Assembly: GCA_019055375.1 (NCBI GenBank)
Contig: JAHQIW010000773.1
Span: forward strand, 62,001 to 126,000
DNA: 64,000 nt
Reading direction: 5' to 3'
From: Parelaphostrongylus tenuis
Lineage: Eukaryota > Nematoda > Chromadorea > Rhabditida > Metastrongylidae
The notes under the pieces are model-generated. The model was not told where the DNA came from. It worked only from the letters and a program-made list of their open reading frames with translations, and made no database searches. Below, one piece after another: positions 11,501 to 24,208 of the stretch (its first letter is position 1; the number at the start of each line of letters is the position of its first letter). The position numbers and the translations under genes are program-made.

Positions 11501-14500
11501 CGTCTGCCGAAGAAAGTTGTTTTTACCAATTTCATACCACTGACGCAATCAACACAGAATATGTTATTTTAACATTGTTGAGCTTATTCTGTCAATTGTT
11601 CTACGAGAAGATTTAGGATCAGCTTCTGAACGACGCTCGAGATATTCTTTCTGAATGGTTGGATGCTAAATATGGTGATGCTGTAAACGACCATAGTGTG
11701 TTCGATGATCTTGCTAAGAGGTTTCAATCCAATCATTACTGATCTTCTTTTCAAATTATGTGTGTTCAAATTAAGTGTTTGATGTATGTGCACTTTTTTG
11801 TAGTGCATCCAAAACCAACTTTTCGTTCGTCCCCCATAACCGAATAGTACCTTTTTTAAATTGCACTGTAGCAGCAAAAATAAAATTGAGTTCAACTGCG
11901 GAATTTCACCAAACATTGAAAAATATCTTGAACTTCTCTTCAGTTTAAGGCTTGCACAAGGTTGGGATATCTTTGGAATATTTGAAGAAATAATCGGTCT
12001 GATGTTTCGGCAGCGTCGCCTTTCTCAGAGCTTAGACGTATTTACGTGTAACGCTGTTCGTATAAGTTTATGGGCTCCTTATTGTACTAATAAAACCTTA
12101 TCGTACTTATAAGTGGCCCTTTATTTGAGAGTAACCACTCAGCTTTCTCTCAAATGTAAGACTGCCTATGTTCTCTGTTTGGAATGACGCTTGAACCCCT
12201 TTTTCCCTCACTAAAGCGGACCAATCAAGCGGACTAGGGGTGTCAGCTTATGCATTCTAGTGGTTTTCCTATGCTCAAACCTGAAAATCAAACCAAGATT
12301 AGGTGTCATAGGATTTTTCATGTTTGATACACTCTTCCCATCTATTCATTACTTGTTTCTCAAAATTTGTGTAAAAAGTCTTATTAGGATTTTTCACGTC
12401 GACTTTTTTGACTCGGACTCTAAATTGACTTTTTTGTTACCCTAGGAGCTCCTACATTTGCCATTAAGGTATGAAGCTGAGTTTCTATCGGATATGGCAT
12501 GCCTGAACGTTCTTCCTGCCGACGTTGTTACCAGAGTTTCAGAATATGTTCCCGAAATTATTACCTTCATAGAGAAGATAATGAAAAATGGATATGCCTA
12601 TGCCACAAACGATGGTTCAGTAAGTTTTCTTCCAAAAACATTTCCTATAATGTGGCCGTAGTAGAGCGCGCGTGGCACAGTGGTTAGAGGTGACCTGCGA
12701 CACACACATGGTTAATCAGTCGATTTTCGATGGTACGATTCCGCAGTCAAAACTCATCAAGCCTTCGATCTGTCAAGGATCGGCAAATTGGTACCACACT
12801 TGTCTGAGAGGATAGCAGCACTAACTTGATACATCAGTAAGCTCCCACGAGTCATCATTGAGGACAAATATGTATTTTATCACCTTAAATGGCACTTGAC
12901 GAAGACGATTGCATGGCGCGTTCCTTTGGGAATGAGCAATACCAAGAGCATTATCCTTTTATTTTGTGGCTGTAATGACATATGGGTAATATTTACTGAA
13001 CTTTTATTTTAGATTGGAAATTTCTAATCTATATTTTTTCTGCTTTTCCCAATCATTACTATTTGCAGGTGTATTTTGACACCAAAGCGTTTGAAGCCAA
13101 TCCGAAGCATTTCTATGCAAAATTAGTGCCTGAAGCTTATGGAGATTTAGAGTCTTTAGAAAAGAATATGCGTGAGGGAGAAGGAGAACTCAGCATTACT
13201 TCTGAAAAACTGATGGTGATTTTCACTATTATGATTAACTTAGCACTATGGTGATTATTTAGTGTTCAGCAAAAACGCAATCCATCGGATTTTGCTCTAT
13301 GGAAATCGTCAAAAGGAGGCGAACCGTTTTGGAGTAGTCCGTGGGGCAAAGGTAATTGCACTATGCCGTTGTTCTTTTCGAATTAATTTCTCATTTCATC
13401 ATAGTTTTTTGTTTTGGATGTTACTGTCTTATGCTTTCCGTCTTGAAAATCATTTCCTACTTTTTCATTGCTATATATGGTCGTGATGAAACAGCAAGAG
13501 TACTATTACGTTTTTGGCATGTATTTTCCAACCCTTTTAGGGCAAGGCCATTTTTGCGTTTTCGTCAGACATTTGATAGCCGTTCGATGGCCTAAATTTT
13601 GGCGATTCTAATAAATGATTGTCTCGTTAGAAGTCCTTTTAATGCGCTGCAACAGCGAGAAGAAAAACAGTTCACATTCGGCGTGCATTGTCGCGTGTGT
13701 TTTCGTAATTTATCTGAAACTTTTTAACTGTTTCGTAGAATTTTCTAGGTTTTCCGTATTTGAATTGTAAAAGAAACATTGTCTCCTGGTTCTATAGGCT
13801 TAGAAGTTTATTTTTGTTCTATCTTGCCAGGTAATCTTGCTATTAAGCCTAAACTTGAACCTACTAGTGCGAAACGTGATCCATTTTTTGCTATTTCGAC
13901 GATCTTTGAAGACCTCCCATAAATCAGACATAGCTCCAAAGTCACCTAAATTTATTCAGTGCTCATATGTTAGACAGCGTCAAATTTATAAGCAGATCTC
14001 GTTTTCTAGACAGAAACTTTTCCTAGGAGTTTTAGTAATCTTTCGAAAGCTTGAATCTCTGGCAACAACTCCACGTGACCGGTTTTCAAAACACTATTAT
14101 AACGCTATAGCATCCAGAATTTTCACAATCGCCTTTCCCCTTCATTTTTATCACGCATATCATTCGCTGAAAGCACGAGAAGTATATCAGCGAATAGAGA
14201 ATTTTCCGGTATCAGAATCTAAGTTTTGATCTAAAGTTTCTGTCGATGCGATGAAAAAATCCCAGTCAGTTGAATAATAATATTTCAAACGCAATGAATC
14301 GCCCCGCTTCTTCTTCCCACGCTCCGTGAGTTGGTTGGTGAACAAGGTCGTCGAAAATGTATAAAACTAGATGGATTTTTCCTGCAAAACGGTATTTCTA
14401 GAAAATAAGCACAATGTTTGGATCATTTAAACATACGACATTGAATGATTAGTGGTAGTATAATGAATGAGCTCTTTCCGGTGAGGTTTAGAGCACAAAC

Positions 14501-14856
14501 ATTTTCTTTCTCGTACAGCACTATCAAAAAAGCTTTTTCAAGAAGCAAGCACATTTTCGAGTTTTTTGAAACTTGTACTATCGAATAAGTACTAGCACTC
14601 TAAGTAATGAGTTTTGTCCAGCGAAATTGAAGCGGGACAAGAAAAAAGAGCACATCGTCGTGTGAAACATAATTTTATTTTGCATTTACACCGCTATAAA
14701 AGGGTATTTGAAATTACTGATCACGTAGGGCTCTAGCCAGGTTCCATACTTTCGAATGATTACTAACACTCCTATGAAAAGTTCCTGTCCAGCAAATGGG
14801 ATCGGTTCACAAATTTGTCGTCGTCTAACATATATATGTGTACATGAATGTATGTA

Positions 14857-14889
<33 letters not shown>

Positions 14890-17800
14890 CATTCGTTCTA
14901 TCAGATCTTCCAAAAGTCAGTGAAAAGACCATCCACAAAACCTAGCCACCTTGGTACTGTTTGTCGCAAATGTGCAAAATCCCATCCGCAAACCCTTGCG
15001 AACTAAACGCTGTGCTCCGACTGTGAAACTCATTTTCATAGTTGTTGTTACAGCGTGTTGAAAAGATTCTTTCAGAAAACTAGTACAAAACTGAAATCGC
15101 CGAGATTTGATGTATCGAATGGTCAATAAAAATCTGTGAAAAAAGAAAAATTTCTTCTTGCGAAAATGTTGAAAACGTGCTTCTATAACAGAATTGAATC
15201 ACAGCGACTCATTTGATGCTTTTGGTGACGAAGATAACACAAGAGAAGTAGTTTTACACATATATCAGTTGAAAACTTTATTTCTATTTCCGGTCGACCT
15301 GGCTGGCATATCGAATGCTCGGTTATGTCTACTGCAATCTGTGGGCCAAAACTTGACATTCATGCTGGTGGATTTGACCTCAAATTCCCTCATCATGATA
15401 ACGAAATAGCTCAGGTACTCAGCTACTTGTTGGGAATCTTTTACTCGTTTTGTGATCATTTCGTTGTTCGATCTAGGTCGAAGCGTATTACGATAATCCT
15501 CATTGGGTTAATTACTTTCTGCATTGTGGAACTTTACGAATTGCTGGTATGAAGATGAGTAAATCACTGAAGAATTTCATAACTATTCGCGAAGCACTTC
15601 GACAATATTCCGCAAGGCAACTTCGGTTGTTGTTTCTAATGCATAATTGGGCCGACGTTCTTGATTACAGGTGATATTTATGGAATTTGTGTTAAATTTT
15701 GTAGTCTCTGTTCCACGCTCAAAGCCGATGTAGCCTACATTTATAGCGACGTTACAATGGAACGAGCCATACAGTTTGAAAAAGTTTCGAATGAGTTTTT
15801 CCTGCTTGTTAAAGATATTTTGCGGAAACACTATAAGCCGGATTGTCCTCAGGTGTTCTATATTAGTTCCTCTTTCACTTTTCCGAATATTGGCAGTTTT
15901 CGTTAAATAGTCTGATATTTTTCCCAGGGATATTTCAAATACAACGATAGAGATTTACAAGTAGTCGAGGAATTTCTGAAAATCAAGGACGAGGTGTGCT
16001 CATTAAGATTTCTTTCCGTCTTTCCTGTCCTATTTTATATTCTAATTGCTTTATCAGATTCACAAAGCCTTATGTGATTCAATTGATACACGAACAGTGA
16101 TTGAGAAGCTTCGAGAGCTTATTGGTGTAGGAAATGCTTATATAAATGAAAAGGTAAATTCATCTATAAACGATTATTCATGGCGCATGTATTTATGCAT
16201 GTGTATGTATATATATACATGTATATGTATATGCTTATGTATAATGTACGTATATGTGTGCGCATATGTATGCACATGTACAGTTGTATACGTATCATAC
16301 ATATATGTATATACATATATATTTATACATCTGCATGCATCTACATGCATCTACATACACATATATTTGTGTATATATGCGCTTGCATATATGTACATAA
16401 TGTGCATATACATATGTATATGTATACATCCCTGTGGGGGCGACAAAAAATTAAATCTAGCCTCGAAATTGCCGAGATTTGTACTATTGAGTATTAGTAC
16501 ACTCCTGTGAAAAGCTATTCACAGGCACAGCCTCTAGCCGAACAATCAAAATGCTTCGAGTGTGAAATAGAACTTTATTTTCGCTGCCACAGCGTATTAA
16601 GAAGGACTTTCTAGGAAACATGCACAGTGATGAATATTACGAGATTTAAGCTTTCGAGTTATATTTGAAATTCCAGTAGAAAAGCCGTGTTTGGCGAAAA
16701 AGGCTTCTGAAATCAGGATTGAAAATGATCCTTACCGTCCTCAAAGAGATATGTGTATATACATACATCTACGTATACATTTATATTATATATATATATA
16801 TATGTGTATATATATGTAGATGCATATGTGCATATATATGCATACATGTGTATACAAATGTATGTTTATCGCTATTTCAGAGTAAAGAAAATACCTTACC
16901 TAATTGTCTTCTCCTTCGTAACATTGCATCGTACATGACGGATATGTTTATGGTATTTGGAGTTATTCCCAAATCTGGTGAACTTGGATTTCCAATGGAG
17001 AGGTTAAACTTTGAAATCCATTATACACATGCATAAGGCTGTTTTTACACTGAATTCTGACTTTTTTACGTTTGTCCTCTAGGTAGTGATAGTTCCCCGT
17101 TTATTTTTCCCCGTATTTTCTGATACATTTCAGGGGCCTATCAGTTGATAAGGAGACTATCCTAATGCCTTACCTGAATACTTTGTCGAACTTCCGCGAG
17201 AAAGTCAGAAATATTGCTAAGGATAAGAAAATTGTGGAAATTTTGGAGGTATAGCTATATAGTTGACAGCTTTGTGCTTATATTTGAGTGTGATGGTTCA
17301 TTTTGCAGGAGTGTGACCGATTGCGCGACGATATTCTTCCTGAACTGGGAGTAAAATTGGAAGATAAGTCGAACGAGACGATTGTGAAGCTGTGTGACCG
17401 TGAGACTCTTATTCAGGAACGTGAGCAAAAGCTTGCTATTGAAGCTGCTAAGCGTAAAGTGAATAACTTCAATCCTAAGTTGTTGTGTGAGTAGAAAATG
17501 AAGTGAGAGGATGAATATTATGGTCTTAGGAAAAGGAGCGTCAAGCAGCAGAGAAAGCGGCGAAAGAAGCACTGAAACAACTTTCTCCTCAAGAGATGTT
17601 CTGCCGTGGGGACGAAGCGGCCAAGTACAGCAAATGGGATGAAAATGGAATTCCCACCCACACTGCAACTGGTGAAGAGGTAATACTTGACACTGTTTGC
17701 CGTGTGCTATCCTCATGCTGCTGCATATGGAATGCCCTTGTGGTTTACTTTTTTTGAAGAATTGAAGGAACTAATACAAATGGTTGCACATTAGTCCATA

Positions 17801-17939
17801 AAACAATAGCATCATACGATTTTGGAACACATGTGAAAATCTTTGCCTTAAGATTTCGAAGAAACAACGGAAGAAACTCGAGAAAATGTGGGAAGCTCAG
17901 CAAAGAAATTATCAGCGAGAAGTCAATTCCGGAAATTGA
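8596..17939 (+). CDS. cars-1: Cysteinyl-tRNA synthetase, 20 exons, complete
   Basis: Class I synthetase that charges tRNA(Cys) with cysteine. Exons: 8596 or 8683-8710, 9444-9568, 9657-9823, 10295-10400, 10968-11021, 11124-11204, 11617-11720, 12469-12619, 13069-13215, 13270-13351, 15293-15414, 15477-15670, 15747-15852, 15928-15993, 16058-16153, 16881-17002, 17134-17248, 17309-17458, 17530-17679, 17853-17939. All phases join, giving 750 residues from ATG 8683, close to animal cytosolic CysRS. Seen (short-form numbering): CGPTVYD with Cys57, the HIGH motif as HMGH 66-69, WHIEC with Cys357, HHDNE 382-386 (the Cys, Cys, His and Glu are the family's zinc ligands), KMSKS 415-419, and a Lys/Glu-rich C-terminal tail. 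An in-frame ATG at 8596 adds 29 residues with little acidic charge and Arg15/Arg25, resembling a mitochondrial presequence. Oddities: exon 11 lacks an AG acceptor, and exons 8 and 20 use TTAAG acceptors. Introns hold a SINE, a MITE and microsatellites. Confidence 0.96.
9040..9290. repeat. Diverged MITE-related repeat in cars-1 intron 1
   Basis: Shares block order with 16500-16705 and 25536-25740: 'agccgagcaagcaaa', 'gcgtgaaacat', 'atagcgcactaagaag.cctttc', 'catgcacaat', then 'agattcaagctttt'. These blocks also echo the interior and right arm of the long-TIR MITE copies, so it is probably a distant relative. Confidence 0.45.
10130..10235 (+). mobile_element. Second tRNA-like SINE family, copy B (cars-1 intron 3)
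   Basis: Box A-like 'taggtggtgtagtggtaac' and box B-like GAGGGTTCAGCTCC are followed by 'ggatcgaaagttttgcatatc', matching the copy at 7040-7300. It lies in the intron just before exon 4. Confidence 0.5.
12664..12965 (+). mobile_element. tRNA-derived SINE, copy 2 (cars-1 intron 8)
   Basis: Starts with 'cgcgcgtggcacagtggttagaggtg' (box A), carries 'ggcaaattggtaccacacttgtctgagaggata' and ends with gattgcatggcgcg and 'accaagagcattatcc'. Inserted in the same orientation as the gene. Confidence 0.85.
13958..14845. mobile_element. MITE with long terminal inverted repeats, copy 2 (cars-1 intron 10)
   Basis: The left arm (atgttagacagcgtcaaattt...) is mirrored by the right arm (...caaatttgtcgtcgtctaacat), with inverted similarity over roughly 100 bp. 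It resembles the copy at 7526-8378 in order and sequence. It accounts for about half of the 1.9-kb intron that precedes the exon lacking an AG acceptor. No transposase was found. Confidence 0.75.
14858..14889. repeat. (TA)n microsatellite
   Basis: A run of alternating T and A directly after the right end of the MITE, in cars-1 intron 10. Confidence 0.9.
16185..16430. repeat. TATATG-type microsatellite (cars-1 intron 15)
   Basis: Alternating pyrimidine-purine tract of tatg, tata and catg units spanning about 245 bases. Open frames through it are compositional artefacts. Confidence 0.9.
16500..16705. repeat. Diverged MITE-related repeat (cars-1 intron 15)
   Basis: Blocks 'tagccgaacaatcaaa', 'gtgtgaaatagaactttattttcgct', 'cacagcgtattaagaagg' and 'gagatttaagctttcgagt' match 9040-9290 and 25536-25740 in order. 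It sits between two TATATG microsatellites. Confidence 0.5.
16745..16862. repeat. TATATG-type microsatellite (cars-1 intron 15, second tract)
   Basis: A second alternating purine-pyrimidine tract, ending about 20 bases before exon 16 at 16881. Confidence 0.88.
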
Positions 17940-18313
17940 GTGTCTTTTTCTAAATAGCTATTTGTCTTGTTCTGGAAATCTTTACATTATAATTATGTAT
18001 GAATTGTGACTTTCTCATTTTGTTAAAATATGAGTAGCTTCTCTTGAAGCTATGAAGTAATTATTTAGATTTTCTGATATTTGGGCAGAAGACGCGTAAT
18101 TTTCTCTTCTTCACTCAGTCCAACTTTATAGCTAACTAGTATGAGGTGTGGATATCAGGGCTGTCGTTCTTCATGCATGCCTTGCTTTAAGTTTTTCAAA
18201 TATTTCATTGTAATCTTCACTTTTCTGAATTCTAATGACAGTTTGTCATGGATTTTGGTTAAATTGTTTCATATTTCTAGTTTTTTAAATTGTTTTCTTT
18301 TGAAGTCGGGTGT

Positions 18314-18319
18314 AATAAA
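18314..18319 (+). promoter_or_regulatory. Candidate poly(A) signal AATAAA of cars-1
   Basis: The first AATAAA after the cars-1 stop, 375 bases downstream, followed by a T/G-rich stretch. Use is inferred. Confidence 0.4.
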
Positions 18320-21300
18320 ATCTTTGTTGTTGTGAAAGTTGTCCTTTTTGATGTCTACTCCAGAAAAATTGTTTATCTCGGGCACGCCACGTGGATTCTC
18401 AAAAGTACCTTTCCTTGAGAAGGTAGTGGGTGTGGTTAGTTATCAAAGTGCATAATTGAATGTCTTGGGGAAAATATATTCAGATTCCATGTACGAAGCT
18501 GAGTAGTGAAGAAAGAGTTCTTGAGTGAGACACTGCGGATAAGTGCTATGTTTTTCTCACACTTCTGTCCGTTAGAAGCACTTCAAAGGAGGATACTATA
18601 GTTTACACAGCCATCCGCACTTATTTAAGGTTTCCTTCAAGTTTATCAGGAATTATACTTCAACACTCGCTACCGTATAGGAGTTGCAGTAAGCGTAAAA
18701 AAATCTTCTATGGAGCTTTTGAGCGCTTGACAATATGAATTACTTTTGGAAATGATTCCGCCTTTCACATCTGAAAGCAACATTTTCAATGTGCTATCTT
18801 TACTTCCGAAATAGTTCGTGGCTCAAATCATTGAAAAATTTGAAAATAAATAGGGCTTTAATATAGAAAATTATTACTAATATTATTATTAGATAGAAAA
18901 TAAATCTATGAATCCATAAATAATGTAAATGACTTGATGAATAGGTAATAAATAAAGCTTCAATTCCTTTGACTCAAACACAGTAACCACGAGCACAAGT
19001 TGTCTACTGAAAATCGCAATCGTGGTGCACGAAATCGTACTTGCTAGATCGTTGTGAAATCGCTTCCAAATATGAGCTACAACGATTGTGAGCGGAGACG
19101 AAACAATTCATGGACTATTGGAAACATGAGTTTCGTGGATAATTACTCAACTTTAGTCTATTTAAGGATGTCCTTGAATACTGATCAATTGCGTATTTTG
19201 TGGAATCTTGATATAGCTGTGCTAGAATACTCCTATTTCCATATTGCTGTCTACACGACTTTTGTAAGTTGAAGGAAGCTTTTCTCAGACAAGTATGGTG
19301 ACAATCTATCAACTTCGGAATGGAAGAAGGTTTTTTCTGGCTAAATATGGTCGCGATCGAACAAGTGCTTCGCAGACTCATTTTTGTTCATTTGCTAATG
19401 ATCATATGGTCACTTTTAGTGGTGTCTGACTCCTACTGGCAATTCGTCTTTCATCTGAAAATTACCATTTATCACTTGTTCATGTCTTTTATTCTCTTTC
19501 CTCATCTTGTTTCACTGCATTTCATCTATAGCGATTGGTATCCATGTGGTTTTATAACACCAGTGTAGATTTCAGTACTCCTTTTTTACGGATCGGGGAT
19601 GAGTGTGGTCTGCACAGCGCGATGGTAAAGGGGACAATGGAACTGTTCAACGTGTTCTATTATGAAGATGAACCCATTTGAATCACTTTTAACATATGCA
19701 CCTATTGTTATTTAGCTAGTAAATTGCATGAAGTCATTGGAGTCCGAATTAGCAATAGATATACAGAACATTTTCAACGAATGGCGGATGTTCCCAGTCT
19801 ATTCATGCACCACTCTCATATCGCTTAGACGTCTTCTAACGACAAAGTCCTTTGTAAACGTTCCCGTTCCCATGCCGATCTGATGAATGACTTAGTGCAT
19901 AATTTGGCAAAAAGGACGACACCGTTTTAAAAGTCCAGCGAAAAGAACGGTAGGAGAAATTTTGTAGAGAGATTCATCCCTAAGCGATGATTAAGGATCC
20001 GAGATTAGTGCATGAATAGATAGAGAGTACACCACACTTATGGAGAATATTCTCTATAATTGAACTAAGCGTGATTCGTCAAGCAAAAGTGCTTAGTTAT
20101 GAAGTGCCACCATTATCACCTGTCCTTTCGTTTATCCTCAGATGAGTCGAGCAGACGACTGCGGAGTTTCTATTTGTTCAATGAAGTATTTCGTATACGA
20201 GATTGGAGGACCAGGAATGGGTCCGATTTTTATAAAATCGCAAAATAGACCATGATTATTCTTAATGAAACTTTCCCAAAAAAGTTTGTTTATCAGACTG
20301 GCGGTTATTCTGATGAGCGCTTAACATTAGATGCTGACTTCGATACTTAGGTGGTGTCCTCATGGCTGTGCGGACCCCAGCACGTATTCCAAATGGTATT
20401 TTTTTGGTCGCACATTTGATATTCCTTGGTTTCCTGACGTAACCTTGCAAAGGCGTTTTCAAGTCTTCACGATGGTTGCCAAGAAATGGATTTTGACGAT
20501 GGAACTTTGGCCGGGCTTCCTACTTGTTTATTCGGAAATGGTGTTTAGTCGTAATCAAAAGCAGAATTAGGAAAGAGAATTAACCGACCACATACGGATG
20601 ATGTAAATGCCGAAATCCCGCTTAACATTGACCAACCTTATTTTCGGCGTCCTAGGGTATCAGGAGAACTGTAAATTTTTATAATTAGACAGGAAAACTT
20701 CAATTTACCTCTCTGATATGCGCTTTATGAAAGGCTAGATTTGGTTTATCGATAAGTTTCCGATAATTTAAAATCACATGTCGTAGCGTAATTTGTACGT
20801 AACATCCTGATTATACCAAGATTTACGTATTTGCCGAGGTCTCAGAAGGTATAGCCGTAGAATCGAAAAGATGCGCGTGGAGTCGAATATTCATTGTCTT
20901 CTCGACCAGAGCTTCGATGTTCATGCAAACTTTACGGGCTGTCTTTTTTGTATTTAGCTTGAGATGAGCGGTTTTCTCACGTGAACTTCTTGAACTAGCC
21001 ACTCAAAACCATGAAGCATCAACACGGATACCGTTTCGCGCAAACACTGTTTCGTAAGATTCATTCGAATACAGGTTTTTTACAGGTACTTTCAAATTCA
21101 GCCAGTATTCGTTCGCATGACTAGTCATTGAATTTCTATAAAAGGTACCATGAGATAGAAATTGTACTTTTGTTGAGCATTCATCGTCTTCCGTGTTCTC
21201 TCATTAAGACATTTTGGGAGTGGCCGCATCAGACTTAGATGCTCCTTTAAGTTGACGAATATGGGGAAAAATACTCGAATAAACTTGGTCACCACGTGGA

Positions 21301-23475
21301 TAGATCACACTGTGCTGAATCTTTCGAAGCCCTGCTCACTCACATTACTTTTTTAGTCCATTTACATGCCATTCCTATGGCAGGCAACTTGTGTCATGGG
21401 CTTATAGGGGGCATATTGCGGACAGATTGAGTATTATTTTATTCATTTATTTATTACCTGTCACCACAATTATCTTTTATTGTGCGGATCCGAGTACTTT
21501 TAGAATTCAATTCGTTTTTCGTCTTTATCTTATACGACGTAGAATACTGGTCGAGCATGTCTCCTTGCAATATCGAGATGCAACCTGGCTGTGGCGTTCC
21601 ATAGAGCATTTTTATTGACTGACGGAGAGTGTTGGGGTGGAGCTCGACTCCACGCGCGCCGCAACGAGCACCATAACTACTCGGCTACGGCGCCCCGATT
21701 CAGTAATAGTTACCAATTTTTTTGTAGATCTTCTTTTTTTCAAAAACAAATACCTCTTTATGTAGAGCGTTCTTCAAAAGGTAAGCAAATGTGTTGCTGA
21801 GAAGTGTCTATAGCTTCCTAAGATGTTCGACTCTAATTTGATCTGATTCAGAGCTATGCGGTTCAACATTGATGACATTTCATTCTAGCCTTTGGAAGAA
21901 AGAAGCATAGCAACAACATATCCCCTATTATAACCTGAATTACAGGTGGACGTAGCTATAGAAGCGGGCGAAGTGGGGATTGTACTTCCTTCGTTATCTT
22001 CGAGAAAGTGTGGTTACTTTACTTAAGCGTATGACGTAAGCTAACCCGTCTTGTGATTTTCCTAGTTATGTTTAAGAGAGCGCCATCTACATCAACTCGA
22101 CTGATGCTGCATATTCTGAGGAAAACTTTGTCTATCTGTCATGAGGGCATTTGACTTATTGCGTCTTCTTGTTTTAGTTCATCAGCTGCCCTCTTTTAAT
22201 CATATTAGGCTGAATTATGAAGTCCTTAATGAATAGCTCAAACGCTAGTTTGCGTGCATTATGTTTTCACCACAGTCCTTCCAAAAATACGCGCTTTGGT
22301 AGAGTGTTTTTAGTCTTTTGGTCCGGTATGGCATTTCTGGTTTTAAGCATACGTTTCGGTTTATTCTCACAAACCTCATCAGCTGCGCATACTTTCGTTT
22401 CACCTCTACAACTATGTCTAGCGGCACAGAACATGTATTATTGCACGATAGTTGAAAAGACTATTCGACAAAAAACATGAGATTTTTGGAAATAACCTAA
22501 GGATTCTAACATTTTTCTTATACTTGGCAAAACAAAAGCTACCATATGAGGGCTCATTTGGGATCAAAACAATTATACCTGTTATTTGTGGCTTACGGTG
22601 ATTAAGATTAATGGAATCTTTGCTGGAATTCAGCTTGAGGGCTGACTGTAATAACTGATAATTTTCTAGTCTTTTTCAAATTTTAGCAGAGATTTATTTG
22701 GTGAATTTGGCTTTCTTTCACTCTTTATGTCTTCTACCATCAGTCAACTAAATGCTTTTAACCGTACAACTGCAGAATAAAACATAAAAATGGACAAGAA
22801 CATGAAAGCACGCATCCGGAAAAGTCTATACGTGCATGCGAAAAGTGCTTCTAATCGGAGCGGTAGAAACTACAAGTGCATGTCCTCAATCCATTCGCTT
22901 TGAATGCGACATATATAATCGCTACTTTTCAGTCGTCTTTTATTGGGCTCTATTTACGACTAATTGCTACTTGAAATCGCATCACATAGCAAAATATCTG
23001 CCACTTCAAGTTGAACCAATCAAAAAATCGTGATTTGAGAAGAAAACGAGGACTTTTTCTTATTTCACTTTTCCACACAGCACTTCCTTTGTGTCAAGAG
23101 CCTGAATGACTGACAATAAAAGCCTGCATGTCCAAGTGCGCTGACAAAGTCGGCGCCACTGATTGTTATTGGACTGAGTGGTTTTCCAGTCACACAAAAA
23201 CTTTTCCTCAAGCGTTGAATGTTTTATAATAGCAAACTCAACATAAATGAACACATTTGACAACTAAGAGATTTGAACGGGACGCTCATAGTCGAACCTC
23301 ATAGCCACATATCAGACTCTGTTATTCAATTACGCCTATGGTCGAACTCTAACATCATACAGTTTTTCATTTAAGTTGGCACTCGCTTGTCGTAATCATC
23401 TCTCAGCCATAGCGTGCGCATAGCGAGCACAGTGTTTGTAGGTGCTCTGAGACACGCACGTGATAATGATACTTC
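18320..23475. other. Intergenic, no gene recognised
   Basis: AT-rich sequence with short open frames on both strands and no convincing exon chain. It includes a tRNA-like sequence at 21618-21700, annotated separately. Confidence 0.5.
21618..21700 (-). repeat. tRNA-like sequence (probable SINE head)
   Basis: On the minus strand, 'gtagccgagtagttatggtg' resembles a box A region. The segment gtggagtcgagctccac folds as a perfect T-arm (five base pairs, seven-base loop). The start ggggcgc has no complementary 3' partner, so the acceptor stem fails and a functional tRNA is unlikely. Confidence 0.45.
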
Positions 23476-24208
23476 GGTACTTTTCGGATTCACTAGAGCA
23501 AATGAAAATTGGGCCTCATTCGCTGTACAAAAATTTTTTATAAGAGTGATGGTAATCATTCAAAGATTCTTCTTTAGACTGCTAGTACTCTTTCGACAGG
23601 AAAAGTCTCGAAGAACTCAAAAATATATTTGTTTTTTGAAAAACTCTTTTGATAACGGTGTAGGAGAAAGAAAAGATTTGTGTTCTACACCCAGGCGGAC
23701 AGAGCTCTTTCTTTGAATTATCAATAACTGTTCGATAGGGAAAGTTTTGATGATTCTAACGCTATGCTTATTTTCTGGGAAGATCGTTTTACTACAAAGT
23801 AGCATGGAAAATTAGATCAAGTTTCACATTTTTGACAGTTTGCTTAGCGGCTAACCTATAGGCGGGGCGGAGCGATTGATTGGTTACCTGACGGATTAGA
23901 CGTGTGGGGTGCAACTTGTTCCAAATAAAACGGTCAACTCAGATATTACAAGATTTTCTCTACACGTTCATGTAACTTTCGTTCTTCCAGCAAATCGCTT
24001 TCCTGATAAAAATGAAGTCGCGCAGCCGATGTAAAGCATATTTTTATTTAGGTTTTGGATTGTTACAGAATTGGTTCTTTGAAAAACCGGATCGTACGGC
24101 TCTAGCCAGAGATTCAAGCTTTCGAAAGATTGCAAATACTTCTGTGAAAATTCTTGTGAAGCGATTAAGGTCGAATTTTTTCTTGTTCCCTTATAACCTA
24201 AAAGTACC
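23476..24208. mobile_element. MITE with long terminal inverted repeats, copy 3
   Basis: Begins with ggtactttt and ends with aaaagtacc, the same terminus as copy 1. Inside, the left 'caaatg...gtacaaaaattttttataagagtgatggtaatcattcaaag' is mirrored by a right arm around 24095-24175. More decayed than copies 1 and 2. Confidence 0.6.

Noticed and set aside
16046..16510. 154-codon Tyr/Ile/Cys-rich frame
   Set aside because: It begins in cars-1 exon 15 and then runs through a TATATG microsatellite; the intron donor at 16154 ends the real coding sequence.
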